A stretch of 64,000 bases of DNA, taken from contig CM076154.1 in NCBI GenBank assembly GCA_038025085.1, forward strand, positions 37,242,501-37,306,500, given 5' to 3'. Both the position numbers and the translations under genes were made by a program. The notes beneath the pieces were generated by a model. That model was given only the letters and a program-made list of their open reading frames with translations, made no database searches and had not been told where the DNA came from. The DNA is from Tetragonia tetragonoides. Taxonomy: Eukaryota; Streptophyta; Magnoliopsida; Caryophyllales; Aizoaceae. The stretch's first letter is position 1, and each line of letters opens with the position of its first letter. Positions 49,731-60,180 of this stretch are shown here, in pieces.

Positions 49731-50875
49731 AAATAGTTTATGGATGAGGGGAGGGAAGGGAAGGGACGGGACGGGGAAAGAGAAGGGTAGACAAAAGATG
49801 TGGAAAGACAGAATAGTACAGATCAATACTACAATACTATTACTAGTGAAAAACTGAAAACACAACTGATGCTAAACCACCATATCCTATAAACCTTGGA
49901 TACCTTACAGCTCTTTATTGTTCTGAGAAACACCCTCATAACCCAAATTAGGACTCTCATAATTAACCCCAAATCCGAAGTTGAAGGCCTTAAAAATGCA
50001 TATCCTGTTGGTATCTATCACTAAAGAACATACCTCTGCCTTCTACCCATAACCGAGTCTGTAGCCCCAATAATTGTGAAAGGTAATATCTTTCGTGTTG
50101 ATATGGACTAAAGTATAAATGTACAAGCGTAGGAGTTAGTGCCCTTTCCTTTTTTATCAATCTCCTAAGATGATAGGCATTGGTTTATTGTAAAAATGGA
50201 ATCACCTCACCTATAACCACAGATCTTGCCAATAAACAATGTCGTTATCCTCTTTCCATCCATCAACTTGGTTAAAGATGAGTCTCTTTCATCCAAGGTT
50301 TTAGGCTGAGACATGTCCCTCTCTTAGTCTCAGCACCACTTCCATTAACACACGTCCTTAGCCTAACTGCAGTCATGTCACTGCCACTGTAAAATTCTAC
50401 AGTGAAAACGGCAAAAGGCAATACAAAGAATGTTCTAACTTTCTATGATTAATCAGCTCAAAAAGCCTCCCTGGGATAGGAATCTTAAAAATAATGAAGT
50501 ATAGGCACATACAGATTGGAATCTCTCAACACTCTATTCAGTTACCTTCTCTCTTTTTTCATTTTTTGAAGGAGTTTCAGGAAGGATTTCATTAAAGAAT
50601 AGTCATGCAACATCTAAAACCAAGATCAAATTCTACAAAAAAATACATCTAAAATATCAGAAACGTTCGATCAGCAAATCTACCCAACAGTAATAATCCA
50701 TTCCGACCTGCTTCCATTTAAGTGCAGTAGTAAGGTTTTAAAGAACAGGAAAAGAGCAACACTCATTCCTGATGCTCTTGGGTGATGATGGTTTCATTCT
50801 GTTCAGCAAGAATAGATATAATACAGACATATAATAGACTAAACCCAAATCCTAGACTGATTCCAGCATCGGTTA
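49731..50875. other. Intergenic, no gene seen
   Basis: A G/A-rich stretch (GGGAGGGAAGGGAAGGGACG) at 49750. No coding exon or clear element. Confidence 0.55.
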
Positions 50876-53800
50876 TTACTTATTAGGTCTCTGATAGGTG
50901 TGAAAATGCACTTTTACGGGACACCAATGTAAAATCGAAAAACAGAAAGTATGGGTGATACCGAAGTTTAAGGATTTGGATAACCCTTCCCGGGTACCGA
51001 GAGGGTCCTCTAATGTCATGATAGACTCGCTGGAGAATTTTAGGTAAATATGACACTCGGGCCTCGAGAAGCCGAAAATGAAGGCCATAATCCACGGTTT
51101 TTGGCCTTCCGGGAGGCCTCGAAAGTCGAAACGAAGGTGGACATTTTCGCACCACAAATCACGGGACACCCTAAGGGACACGGAAGGCCCACGGGATCGA
51201 TTATTGGGTATCTAATAGGTGTGGTGTGGAAAGGCACTTTTATGGGATACCAATGTAAGGGCCGAACGCAGAAAGTATGGGTGATATCAAAGTTCGGGGA
51301 TCCGGATGACACTCCTGGGGCACCGAGAGTCCTCTAGGATCATGATAGACCCTCCCGAAAAAGTTTGAGCAAATATGACACTCAGGCCCTGATAAGACGA
51401 AAACGAAGGCCATAAGCCCATGATGCACGTTTTTTGGCCTTCGAGAGGCCTCGAAATGAAATTAGATATTATCGCACCACAAATCACGGGACATCTCTAG
51501 GGGACACAGGAGGCCCCCGGGGTCGGTTATTGGGTCTCTAATAGGTGTGGAAATGAACTTTTACGAGACACCAATGTAAGGGCTGGAAAACAAAAGGCAT
51601 TGGTGATATCAAAATTCAGGGATCGGGATGACCCTCCCGGGACACCGAGGGTTCTCTAGGGTCATGATACACCACCCAGAGAAGTTTTGGCAAAAATGAC
51701 AACCGGCCCCGAGAAGCCAAAACGAAGGCTATAATCCACCTTTTTGGCTTCCGGGAGGCCCCGGAACGAAATTGGATATCTTCGCACCACATCGCACGGG
51801 ACACTTCTAGGGGACACGGGAGGCCCCAGGGGTCGTTATTGGTCTCTAACAGGTGTGGAAATGCACTTTAACGGGATACCAATGTAAGGGTCGAAATACA
51901 CAAAGCATTGGTGATATCAAACTTCGGGGATCTTGATGACCCTCTCAGGCCACACAGGGTCCTCTAGGATCATGATAGACACGCAGGAAAAGTTTAGGCA
52001 AATATGACACCCAGGCCCAGGAAGCTGAAAACTGAAAACGAAGGCCATAATCTACGTTTTTTTGCCTTCCAGGAGGCCTCGAAACGACATTGGATATTTT
52101 GGCAGCACAAATCACAGGATACCCCTAGGGGACACGGGAGGCCCCCATGGTTGGTTATTAGGTCTCTAATAGGTGCGGAAAAGCACTTTTATGGTACACC
52201 AATGTAAGGGTCGAAACACAAAAGGCATTGGTGATATCAAAATTCAGGGATCGGGATGGCCCTCTTACGGCACCGAGGGTTCGCTAGGGTCATGATAGAC
52301 CCCCTGAAGAAATTTTGGGAAAAATGACACCCAGGTCCCGGGAACCGAAAATGAAGGCTATAATCCATTGTTTTGGGCTTCCGGGAGGCCCCGGAACGAA
52401 ATTGGATATTTTCATACCACATCACACGGGACACCTCTAGGGGACACGGGAGGCCGACGGGGTCGGTTATTGGTATCAAATAGGTTTGGAAAGGCACTTT
52501 TACGGGACACCGATGTAAAGGTCCGAACAAAAAAAATGGATGATACTAAAGTTTGGAGATCCGGATGACCTTCCCGGGGCACCGAGGGTTCTATAGGGTC
52601 AAGATAGACCCGTCAGAGAAGTTTGGGCAAATATGGCACCCAGACCCCGGGAAGCCGAAAACGAAGGCCATAATCCACATTTTTTGGCCTTCTAAGAGGC
52701 CTCGAAACGAAATTGGATATTTTCACACCACAAATCATGACACACTCCCAGGAGACACAGGAGGCCCCCGGGTCAGTTATTGGGTCTCTAATAGGTGGAA
52801 AGGCGCTTTTATGCGACACCAATGTAAAGGCATTGGTGATATCAAAATTCAGGGATCGGAATGACCCACCAAGGGCACCTACAGTTCTCCAGGGTCATGA
52901 TAAACCCCCGGAGAAGTTTTGGCAAAAATGACACCCGGCCCCAGGAAGCCGAAAACGAATTTTTGGGCTTCCGGGAGGCCCCGGAACAAAATTAGATATT
53001 TTCGCACCACATCGCACGGGACACCTGTAGGGGACACGGGAGGCCACTGGGGTCGGTTATTGGTCTCTAATAGGTGTGGAAAGGCACTTTTACGGGGCAA
53101 CAATGTAAGGGTCGGAACACAAAAGCATAAGTGATATCAAAATTCGGGGATCTCGATGACCCTCCCGGGGCACTGAGTGTCCTCTATGGTCATGATAGAC
53201 CCGTAGGAGAAGTTTGGCCAAATATGACAATCAGACCCCGGGAAGCCGAAAACGAAGGCCATAATCCACGTTTTTTTGCCTTCCGGGAGGCCTCGAAACG
53301 AAATTGAATATTTTAGCACCCAATTCAAGGGACACCCATAGGGAACACAGGAGGCCCCCGGGGTCGATTATTGGGTCTCAAATAGCTGCAGAAAGGCGCT
53401 TTTACGGGAAACCAATTTAAGGGAAGGAACACAAAATGCATTGGTGATATCAAAATTCAGGGATCGGGATGACCCTCCTGGGGCACCGAGGGTCCTCTTA
53501 GGGTCATGATAGACCCCCGGAGAAGTCTTGGCAAAAATGACACTCGGGCCCCGGGAAGCCGAAAACGAAGGCTAAATCCACGTTTTTTGGACTTTCGGGA
53601 GGCCCCGGAACGAAATTGGATATTTTCGCACCACATCGCACGGGACACCTCTAGGGTACACGGGAGGCCCCCGGGGTCGGTTATTGGTCTCTAATAGGTG
53701 TGGAAAGGCACTTTTATGGGACACCAATGTAAGCATGGGTGATATCAAAGTTCGGGGACCCAGATGACCCTCCCGTGGCACCAAGGCTCCCCTAGGGTCA

Positions 53801-54390
53801 ATATAGACCCCCGGAGAAGTTTAGGAAAATATGACACCCGGGCTCCGGGAAGCCAAAAACAAAGGCCATAATCCACGTTTTTTTGGCCTTCCAGGAGGCC
53901 TCGAAACGAAATTGGGTTTTTTCACACCACAAATCACGGGACACCCCTAAGGGACACGAGAGGGCCCCGGGGTCGGTTATTAGGTCTCTAATAGGTGTGG
54001 AAAGGCACTTTTATGGGAGACCAATGTAAGGGTCGGAACATAGTAAGCATACGTGATATCAAAATTCAGGGATCCGGAAGACTTTCCCAGGGCACCGAGG
54101 GTCCTCTAGGGTCATGATAGACCCCGCCGAGAAGTTTAGGAAAAAATGACACCTGGGCCTCGGGAAGTCTAAAACGAAGGCTATAATCCACGTTTTTTGG
54201 GCTTCGGGAGTCCCCAAAACGAAATTGGATATTTTCGCACCATATCGCACGGGACACCTCTAGCGGAAACGAGAGGTCTCGAGGTCGGTTATTAGGTCTC
54301 TAATAGGTGTGGAAAGGCACTTTTACGGGACACCAATGTAAGGGCTGGAACAAAGAAAGCATTGGTGACATCAAAATTAAGGCTCCCCTA
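50876..54390 (-). repeat. Satellite array 2, ~310-bp monomer, about twelve copies, inverted
   Basis: Copies anchored on GGAAAGGCACTTTTACGGGA at about 50909, 51235, 51555, 51864, 52184, 52495, 52804, 53095, 53398, 53709, 54006 and 54319 (spacings 291-326, mean ~310). Other blocks: CCGGGAAGCCGAAAACGAAG, TATTTTCGCACCACATCGCA, GGGTCATGATAGACCC. These are reverse complements of array 1 blocks. Adjacent copies are not always most alike: two sub-types seem to alternate (FGGCAAAAATGACAC-type 'AAAATGACAC' versus 'AAATATGACAC'). Open frames here are not genes. Confidence 0.96.
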
Positions 54391-56109
54391 GGGTCAATAT
54401 AGACCACATCATAAAGTCTTGTTCCTATTTCCTCCTCTTGATTGGTTCATTCAAGCCTTCCCAATTAGCAATATAAACAGCAATGAAGGAAGCCTGCATG
54501 ACACTTGTAACACCCGAAACTACACCATTCTGATGATAGCTTGGTAATGGGCATACCATGGTGCTAACTTAGCTGGACACTCTGACCCCTATAGGAACAG
54601 CTGCGCCAGTCTTAGCAGTAATAGCCTGCCAACTGGCATCCAGGTACTCCTTTCTATAGAAGATGGTGCTGGCAGCTATTTTCTTTCTTTGACAGATGAT
54701 GCAACCAAGTTGAAGACTATCTTTGGACTTTCTCGTGGGTCAATCTGATTCTTGGCCCCTTAGAGATACGGATCTGAACGGTATCAATTTCAATACTGAG
54801 ACCAACTACAGCCAGTTTCTGGGATGACAAAGCTAAGGCCTTGGCAGCTCATAACAATGGCCAAAATCAGTGTACTTAACAGTATCTGCTCAATATCCCT
54901 TTTCAGATGCCAGATTAAACAATGCCATAGCAAAATACCTACTGAACTATGTGAGAATAACCCAGTTTGCCAACAGGTAAAATAACTCTTCCTAAGTCCA
55001 TCAGCAGCTACTGAGACATTAAAAAAAAAAGGTATAATTCTGGGACATACTTACATCTGAAGTCGTCCTCCTGTCAAAGCTTCAGCCAACTATGAGTCAC
55101 GTAAGGTGACGTAACAGGCAAATCAGTATGCCAATGGGTACAGATTACAGATCTTCCAATTTAATGCAGTATCTAATCTGATTCCTTATGTTCTCAAAGG
55201 TAACAATATTAGATACTGTGAACCTTTCGGCAATTCATCTGGGTTTTACAATTCTTCACAAAGTTGCTATACTGTACCACAGTGCTGGTGCATTTGGATT
55301 CTCTGTTATCTTTGCCAAAATAGAAAGGGAGTCTCACCTGAAGCCCAATAATGCCAAATAACATTGTACACTTTTCTCTTGGTAGGGTATGGATCATATT
55401 CAAATCTCTGTAATGGATTCAGGCTCTAATTTTTCGGGCTTATGACTAAATCTCGGATGTGACTTCACATCACTCAAAGATTTGTAATGATGTTGCTAAT
55501 GTGAGAATCTGCTCTTTCTGCTCTTGGTAACAAAATCGCAGGGATAACAAGAAAACTTCTGTCGACCCTTAAGCTGTCACATATGTGATTACAAATGAGA
55601 AACAAGAATCACGCCTTTCCGAATTAGGTCTTTTGTAATTTCGAAAAACTAAATAAAATATCAATGTGATAGCCATGGAAACGAGTGAAATTGCTTGGCA
55701 ACACAAAAACAAAACCATTTATTAGATAACATGGGTATCCAAGCTTTGCTCGACTCACAAAAACAAGAATCACAACAACATTTACTAGCTAATTAGCAGA
55801 AGATAAGAAAAGCATAATTCAAAATCAGAGAGGATAGACTGACAGCATGATGGCACTGAGAACAAAATTTTTATTTCATTTCATTTCATATGATTGAGAG
55901 TAAGAATCTCCAAAATTTTGACAACAGCTATTTACACATCCACATTAAAACTGTAAACTATACTGAGTATATTGGAAACTAAGAGCCACAAAACACTGAA
56001 ACACAGTATGTATCTATCCTCACACTCCCAAACACAAGTACTATCAATTGACACAAAAATCAATAACAAATGGAAGGTAGTAGTCTCATAACTCACCAAC
56101 CAAATCATA
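54391..56109. other. Gene-free stretch between satellite and the Nudix-like gene
   Basis: Base composition is less AT-rich than other intergenic DNA. The 55.8-56.1 kb part is probably the 3' UTR of the minus-strand gene. No exon could be supported on either strand. Confidence 0.5.
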
Positions 56110-56781
56110 TTAGACTGAACTAACAGGAACCCACTTCCAAAAATGCTTCTTTACAGCAACTGCCTCATCAGCAACCCCTTGATCACAATCCCCATACTCT
56201 GTCACCTCCTCAGTAACAAACTCACCCTCAGGCAATCCCTCCACAAATGCATCCATAGTATGCAACACATAACAAGCAGGCAACCCCGGGTACGAAACCG
56301 AAACCCTCTCCTCAACCCTCTTAACATAAGAATTAGGCACAATCCTCACAATTTCATCAAAGTTCACACCTTTTCCATCATTCACCTTATAAAACAAAGA
56401 ACCCAGCTCTTCTTTAATTGCCCTTTTAACCGCGGTTTCGATATCTTCACCAGACTTCAATTTCTCCGATAAGGGCCGGTCCCTTGATCGAACCGACCCA
56501 TCAGAAAGCTCCTGATGGGACTCAATTAACATAAAGTTGTTATCTTTGCCCATAACTTTGACACAAACAACCTCTAAGTTTCGAATTGGTGGTGTTGTAT
56601 CGACAAGCGAGGTTTCTCCATCGGCTAGCTCAAGCCAGAGGTTGTGGACGTTCTTGGTCCCTGGTTTGGTGCCCCAAGCGGCGAATGAGTCAGAGGGTAA
56701 TCGAGGTTTGAGCCAATCGGAGAGAGATTGAGGGGTTGGGAATAAGCTAAAATTAGGGTTAGGGTTAGGGTTTAAAGACAT
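56110..56781 (-). CDS. Conserved plant protein with Nudix-like motif
   Basis: Single exon, 223 aa from ATG 56781. The N-terminus has PTPQSLSDWLKPRLPSD and AAWGTKPGTKNVHNLWLEL, which I recall as conserved in plant proteins of unknown function. SGEDIETAVKRAIKEELGSL at about residues 110-129 resembles the Nudix helix (GX5EX7REXXEEXG), but Ala replaces the Glu of RE, so hydrolase activity is doubtful. The rest is mixed alpha/beta without membrane segments. The frame is open further up to an ATG at 57015 (301 aa), adding a Pro/Thr-rich segment with one hydrophobic stretch (DFLLTALSLILFITA). I prefer the inner start because conserved sequence begins there; a longer plastid-targeted form is possible. 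Confidence 0.75.
   Translation of the reverse strand: MSLNPNPNPNFSLFPTPQSLSDWLKPRLPSDSFAAWGTKPGTKNVHNLWLELADGETSLVDTTPPIRNLEVVCVKVMGKDNNFMLIESHQELSDGSVRSRDRPLSEKLKSGEDIETAVKRAIKEELGSLFYKVNDGKGVNFDEIVRIVPNSYVKRVEERVSVSYPGLPACYVLHTMDAFVEGLPEGEFVTEEVTEYGDCDQGVADEAVAVKKHFWKWVPVSSV
56753..56773. repeat. Telomere-like (TTAGGG)3 / telo-box at the gene start
   Basis: On the minus strand AAACCCTAACCCTAACCCTA begins 8 nt after the preferred ATG and encodes NPNPNPN. AAACCCTAA is the plant telo-box. Here it is in coding sequence. Confidence 0.8.
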
Positions 56782-57268
56782 TGAAGTTGCTCTGGTGGTT
56801 GCTGTAAGGCGAATTAAACGGCGATTGGTGGGTTGTTGTGGTGGGTAAGAGAGAGAGAGTGAACGAGGGGAAAGGTGGTGTTTTGGGGCTGTGATGAAAA
56901 GGATGAGAGAGAGAGCTGTGAGGAGAAAATCAGGGAGAGTGGTGGGTTTTGATAAGAATTTTGGGGGTTTATTTTGGACCGTCTGATGCGGTGGTTGATA
57001 TGGTGGTTGCGGCATGTTAGTGGTGGTTGGAAAAATGTGATGTGAGGAGGATGATGGGGTTGATTTGAGGAGAGAGAAAGAGGGTAAATGCCATTTTTAT
57101 GAGAAGGCGAGAAAAGGGTGTTTGTGGTTCTTGTGGAAGAAAACAAAGATGTGTGAAAGATGTGGAAATTGGAGGGTGTAAATGAGCCAGAAGAAAGGAA
57201 TTTCAGAATCACATATTTCTTGCGTTTAGTTTATCCGATTGAATCCTAAAGAAGGTGCTCTTTTGGTG

Positions 57269-57398
57269 CTATGCTCGTATGTCGTATCCGTTGTGAGTTA
57301 CATAAAGATCGCAAAAGGCTTATAACGGAAGCCCTATGCTCGTATGTCGTATCCGTTGTGAGTTACATAAAGATCGCAAAAGGCTTATAACGGAAGCC
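57269..57398. repeat. 65-bp tandem duplication next to a SINE
   Basis: CTATGCTCGTATGTCGTATC starts at 57269 and again at 57334, and the following 45 bases are identical. The unit includes the target duplication and the 3' tail of the adjoining SINE. Confidence 0.93.
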
Positions 57399-57596
57399 CG
57401 CACCGGTCTATACCGCACCCACCCCTGGGTCATAGTATGAGAGGTAAGTAGCGGGAGGACTCAACAGTCTCACACACTGAGGCAGGCCAGAAGGGGGATG
57501 AGAATGCTTCGAGCAAGATTCGAACTCCTGTCCTTTGGGTAATAATCGCAAAGCCCTTAACCCCAATGATATTACCATTGAGCCACGATCCCGGAG
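57375..57596 (-). mobile_element. tRNA-derived SINE with 17-bp target duplication
   Basis: Minus strand: A box GTGGCTCAATGGTAATATC and B box GAGTTCGAATC at the right end. GTGAGTTACATAAAGAT flanks it exactly (57358-57374, 57597-57613). Not a tRNA gene because the tRNA-like part lacks an acceptor stem fold and continues into SINE body. Confidence 0.92.
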
Positions 57597-57613
57597 GTGA
57601 GTTACATAAAGAT

Positions 57614-59274
57614 ACCTCAATGTTTTTATCGTATTTTAAAGTAGCTAATTAGTAAACTATTAAGGGAAAATAAAATATTTCATTCATCATATAAACCTTC
57701 AAATTTCCTCTAGATGAACATTGTTTCAATTAAGAATGACATTTAATTTTTATTTTTTGGTGCAAAAGAATGACTTATAAGATACGTACTTTTTATGTCC
57801 TCCGTGAGTCACCCGATTCATCCGTGTATTTATGGAGGATGGGTAGATTGGATGCAGGTGGGTGCGAGTGATGGGTGGACTAATAGAGCTAGAAAAATAT
57901 TCGGGTGGATGAGGGTGATGCTCCACCTCACTGAATCCGACCTATTGTCAGGTCTAACCACTATAATGACATTCCGCCACAATGCTAATGCTATTTTATA
58001 TTAATAAAAAAAATGAATTATTGAAAAAAACCCGCACTCTATACCAATTTGTTGGTTATACTTATAACATGCATAAGTTGTGTGGAGGTTACTCGGTTAC
58101 TATGTGGCATGAAACTTAGTGGACTTTTGCTTAGATGTAGTAATTAGTTGAGCTCACATGTGCTTTTGAGATAGGTGGCTAGTGGCTTCTAGTGAAAGTC
58201 TTGGAAGCACAAGAGGCAGAATATTAGGTGCTTAATAAAAGGAGAGTGTCTCTTAGGTTAATGGGTAGTGCACGACAATCACATAGAGGCAGTATACTCA
58301 CGGCAGAGAGGGAGAACGCTTCGGAGTGTTAAGCCATCCTAAGAGTCGATATAAAGAAGAAAAAAAAAATCCTAATTAGGGGAAGGTCTAATTAAGTGAG
58401 CGACTACGCAGAGAGTCAGTAATAAGTATGTTTGTTGGTTCGGGCACAAAACCAACGGGTTTCCTACAACAGGTCTTTGTGTCAAACCTAGTATTTTGGT
58501 AGTAGTATCAGTCGGATGTATTAATATTGTATTGGAGCCGCTTGTATTAGGAGTTGTGTTGTTTACCTTGGTTGTAGATGTATTGTGAAATGTTTTAGGT
58601 TGCGTTCCTAAAACGGTTGGCTTGACATTGTAATTACTATGGATATTGTTAGTTGATTAGTTGTCGGTTTGGCCTGTGATCTTTACCCGATTGGAATTTT
58701 CCACGTTTTATTTAGTGTTGATTAATGATTATTATGTATTGTTTTCAATATTTTATTGTTAGTTTTACAATTGATATTAAAATATTTGGAATATTTGGAT
58801 CCTGAGGGATCCAAAATCCCAATAAGAAGAATCATAGAATTGACATTGCGAATTTAATTAATTACATCTAAGAGGATAAATTTTTCCTCCAGGCTGCAAC
58901 TCATACACTAAACTGATAAGAATTGCTGTCATAATTTAGAAACCCCTCCACTTAAAAATATATTTGAAAGTCGAGCATGAGTACCAAATTAATAAGCCAA
59001 GCACGAGCACAATAATAATATGCTCGACTCGGCTCGTTTACACCCTATTAAAAAGGTATATTTATAGCCTACCACCAAAACTTAACAACTAAGCATAAAA
59101 CTCTGCTCACTCAGTCTCTCACACATTTGCCGCGTGGAAAAGAATAACAAAAACCCAAAAACGTGTCCAGAACTCACAAAACCACCACAAGGCCCAAGAT
59201 CTACAAAACTCCCTTCAAAACTCCAACCTTTCTTACAAACCATCTTCAAACCAGATCTACAACCAATCTCATCA
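57614..59274. other. Intergenic; 5' region of the BAP29/31-like gene at the right
   Basis: 58040-58800 has transposon-like sequence (GGATCCTGAGGGATCCAAAA at 58798) but no recognisable LTR pair or domain. 59100-59274 is probably the 5' UTR of the next gene, with an in-frame ATG at 59134 rejected as start. Confidence 0.5.
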
Positions 59275-59670
59275 ATGGCGTTAGAATGGGTAGTACTCGG
59301 CTACGCAGCAGGTGCAGAAGCAATCATGGTCCTTCTCTTAACACTCCCAGGATTAGACGGTCTTCGAAAGGGATTAATCGCCGTAACACGCAATCTCCTC
59401 AAACCATTTTTGTCCATTGTACCCTTTTGCCTTTTCTTATTAATGGATATTTACTGGAAATACGAAACTCGTCCGAGTTGTGAGTCTGACTCGTGTACAC
59501 CTTCCGAGTTTCTTCGTCACCAGAAATCCATCATGAAAAGCCAAAGGAATGCGCTTCTTATTGCTGCTGCTCTTGTGTTTTATTGGGTCCTTTACTCTGT
59601 TACTGGCTTGGTTGTCAAGATTGAGCAGCTTAATCAGAGGATTGAAAGGTTGAAGAGCCGTGCTGATTGA
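59275..59670 (+). CDS. BAP29/BAP31-like ER membrane protein
   Basis: Single exon, 131 aa from ATG 59275 (context ATCAATGGCG). Three hydrophobic segments at about 5-24, 43-59 and 94-114. MDIYWKYETR and the PSEFLRHQKSIMKSQRNALL stretch are typical of plant BAP31-family N-terminal domains (DIYWK, Y/QKSxxKAQRN). These proteins act in ER export and quality control of membrane proteins. It lacks the long C-terminal coiled coil of animal BAP31 and ends RLKSRAD rather than in a KKXX signal, like the short plant forms. The ATG at 59134 would add 47 residues of leader-like Pro/Lys/Thr-rich sequence and is not favoured. Confidence 0.92.
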   Translation: MALEWVVLGYAAGAEAIMVLLLTLPGLDGLRKGLIAVTRNLLKPFLSIVPFCLFLLMDIYWKYETRPSCESDSCTPSEFLRHQKSIMKSQRNALLIAAALVFYWVLYSVTGLVVKIEQLNQRIERLKSRAD

Positions 59671-59902
59671 TTTCCATTTGGATTTTGGGGGATCACCGAT
59701 TTAGGGTTTGTTTCAATTCCTCATGAAAGAAAAGTTTTTATATGGTGGATGGGATTATATTATGAATTGGATTATTTCGGTTGTAAGTTTGTTTATTTTC
59801 TGTTGCTAGTTTATTTAGTTGATGGTAATGTTACGGACTTTGAGTAATGCTGGAAATTTTTGAGCTGCTTATGTTATCGATGAAAATGTGGTTTAGTTAA
59901 TG

Positions 59903-60180
59903 ATTTTGTTGGGGTTCATTGATTTGGTGATTGTTGTTTGAGTAATTTGTGTATAGTAGCTTTGTATGTTTTCTGGTGGTTGTGAATTTGTGTTTTTGGG
60001 AATATTTGATTAATAATCTTGTTGGGGTTCATTGATTTGGTGATTGTTGTTTGAGTATTTTGTCTATAGCAGCTTTATATCTTTTCTGGTAGTTGTGATT
60101 TTGTGTTTTTGAAATATTTGATTTGATTATTGATTATGGTTTGGTTTCATTGATTGTGTGTGATTGTTGTTGTAGTAATT
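59903..60180. repeat. Tandem repeat, ~113-bp unit, about 2.4 copies
   Basis: TTGTTGGGGTTCATTGATTT occurs at 59906 and 60019 with similar following sequence; a third, weaker copy starts at about 60135 (GGTTTGGTTTCATTGATTG). Lies ~240 bp beyond the BAP29/31-like stop codon. Confidence 0.85.

Noticed and set aside
50876..54257. Many 60-100 codon frames on both strands in array 2
   Set aside because: Same reason: periodic, mutually similar and inconsistent in frame between monomers.
59134..59274. Upstream in-frame ATG extending the BAP29/31-like protein by 47 residues
   Set aside because: The extra part reads like a translated 5' UTR; the family start (MAL-W) fits the ATG at 59275.
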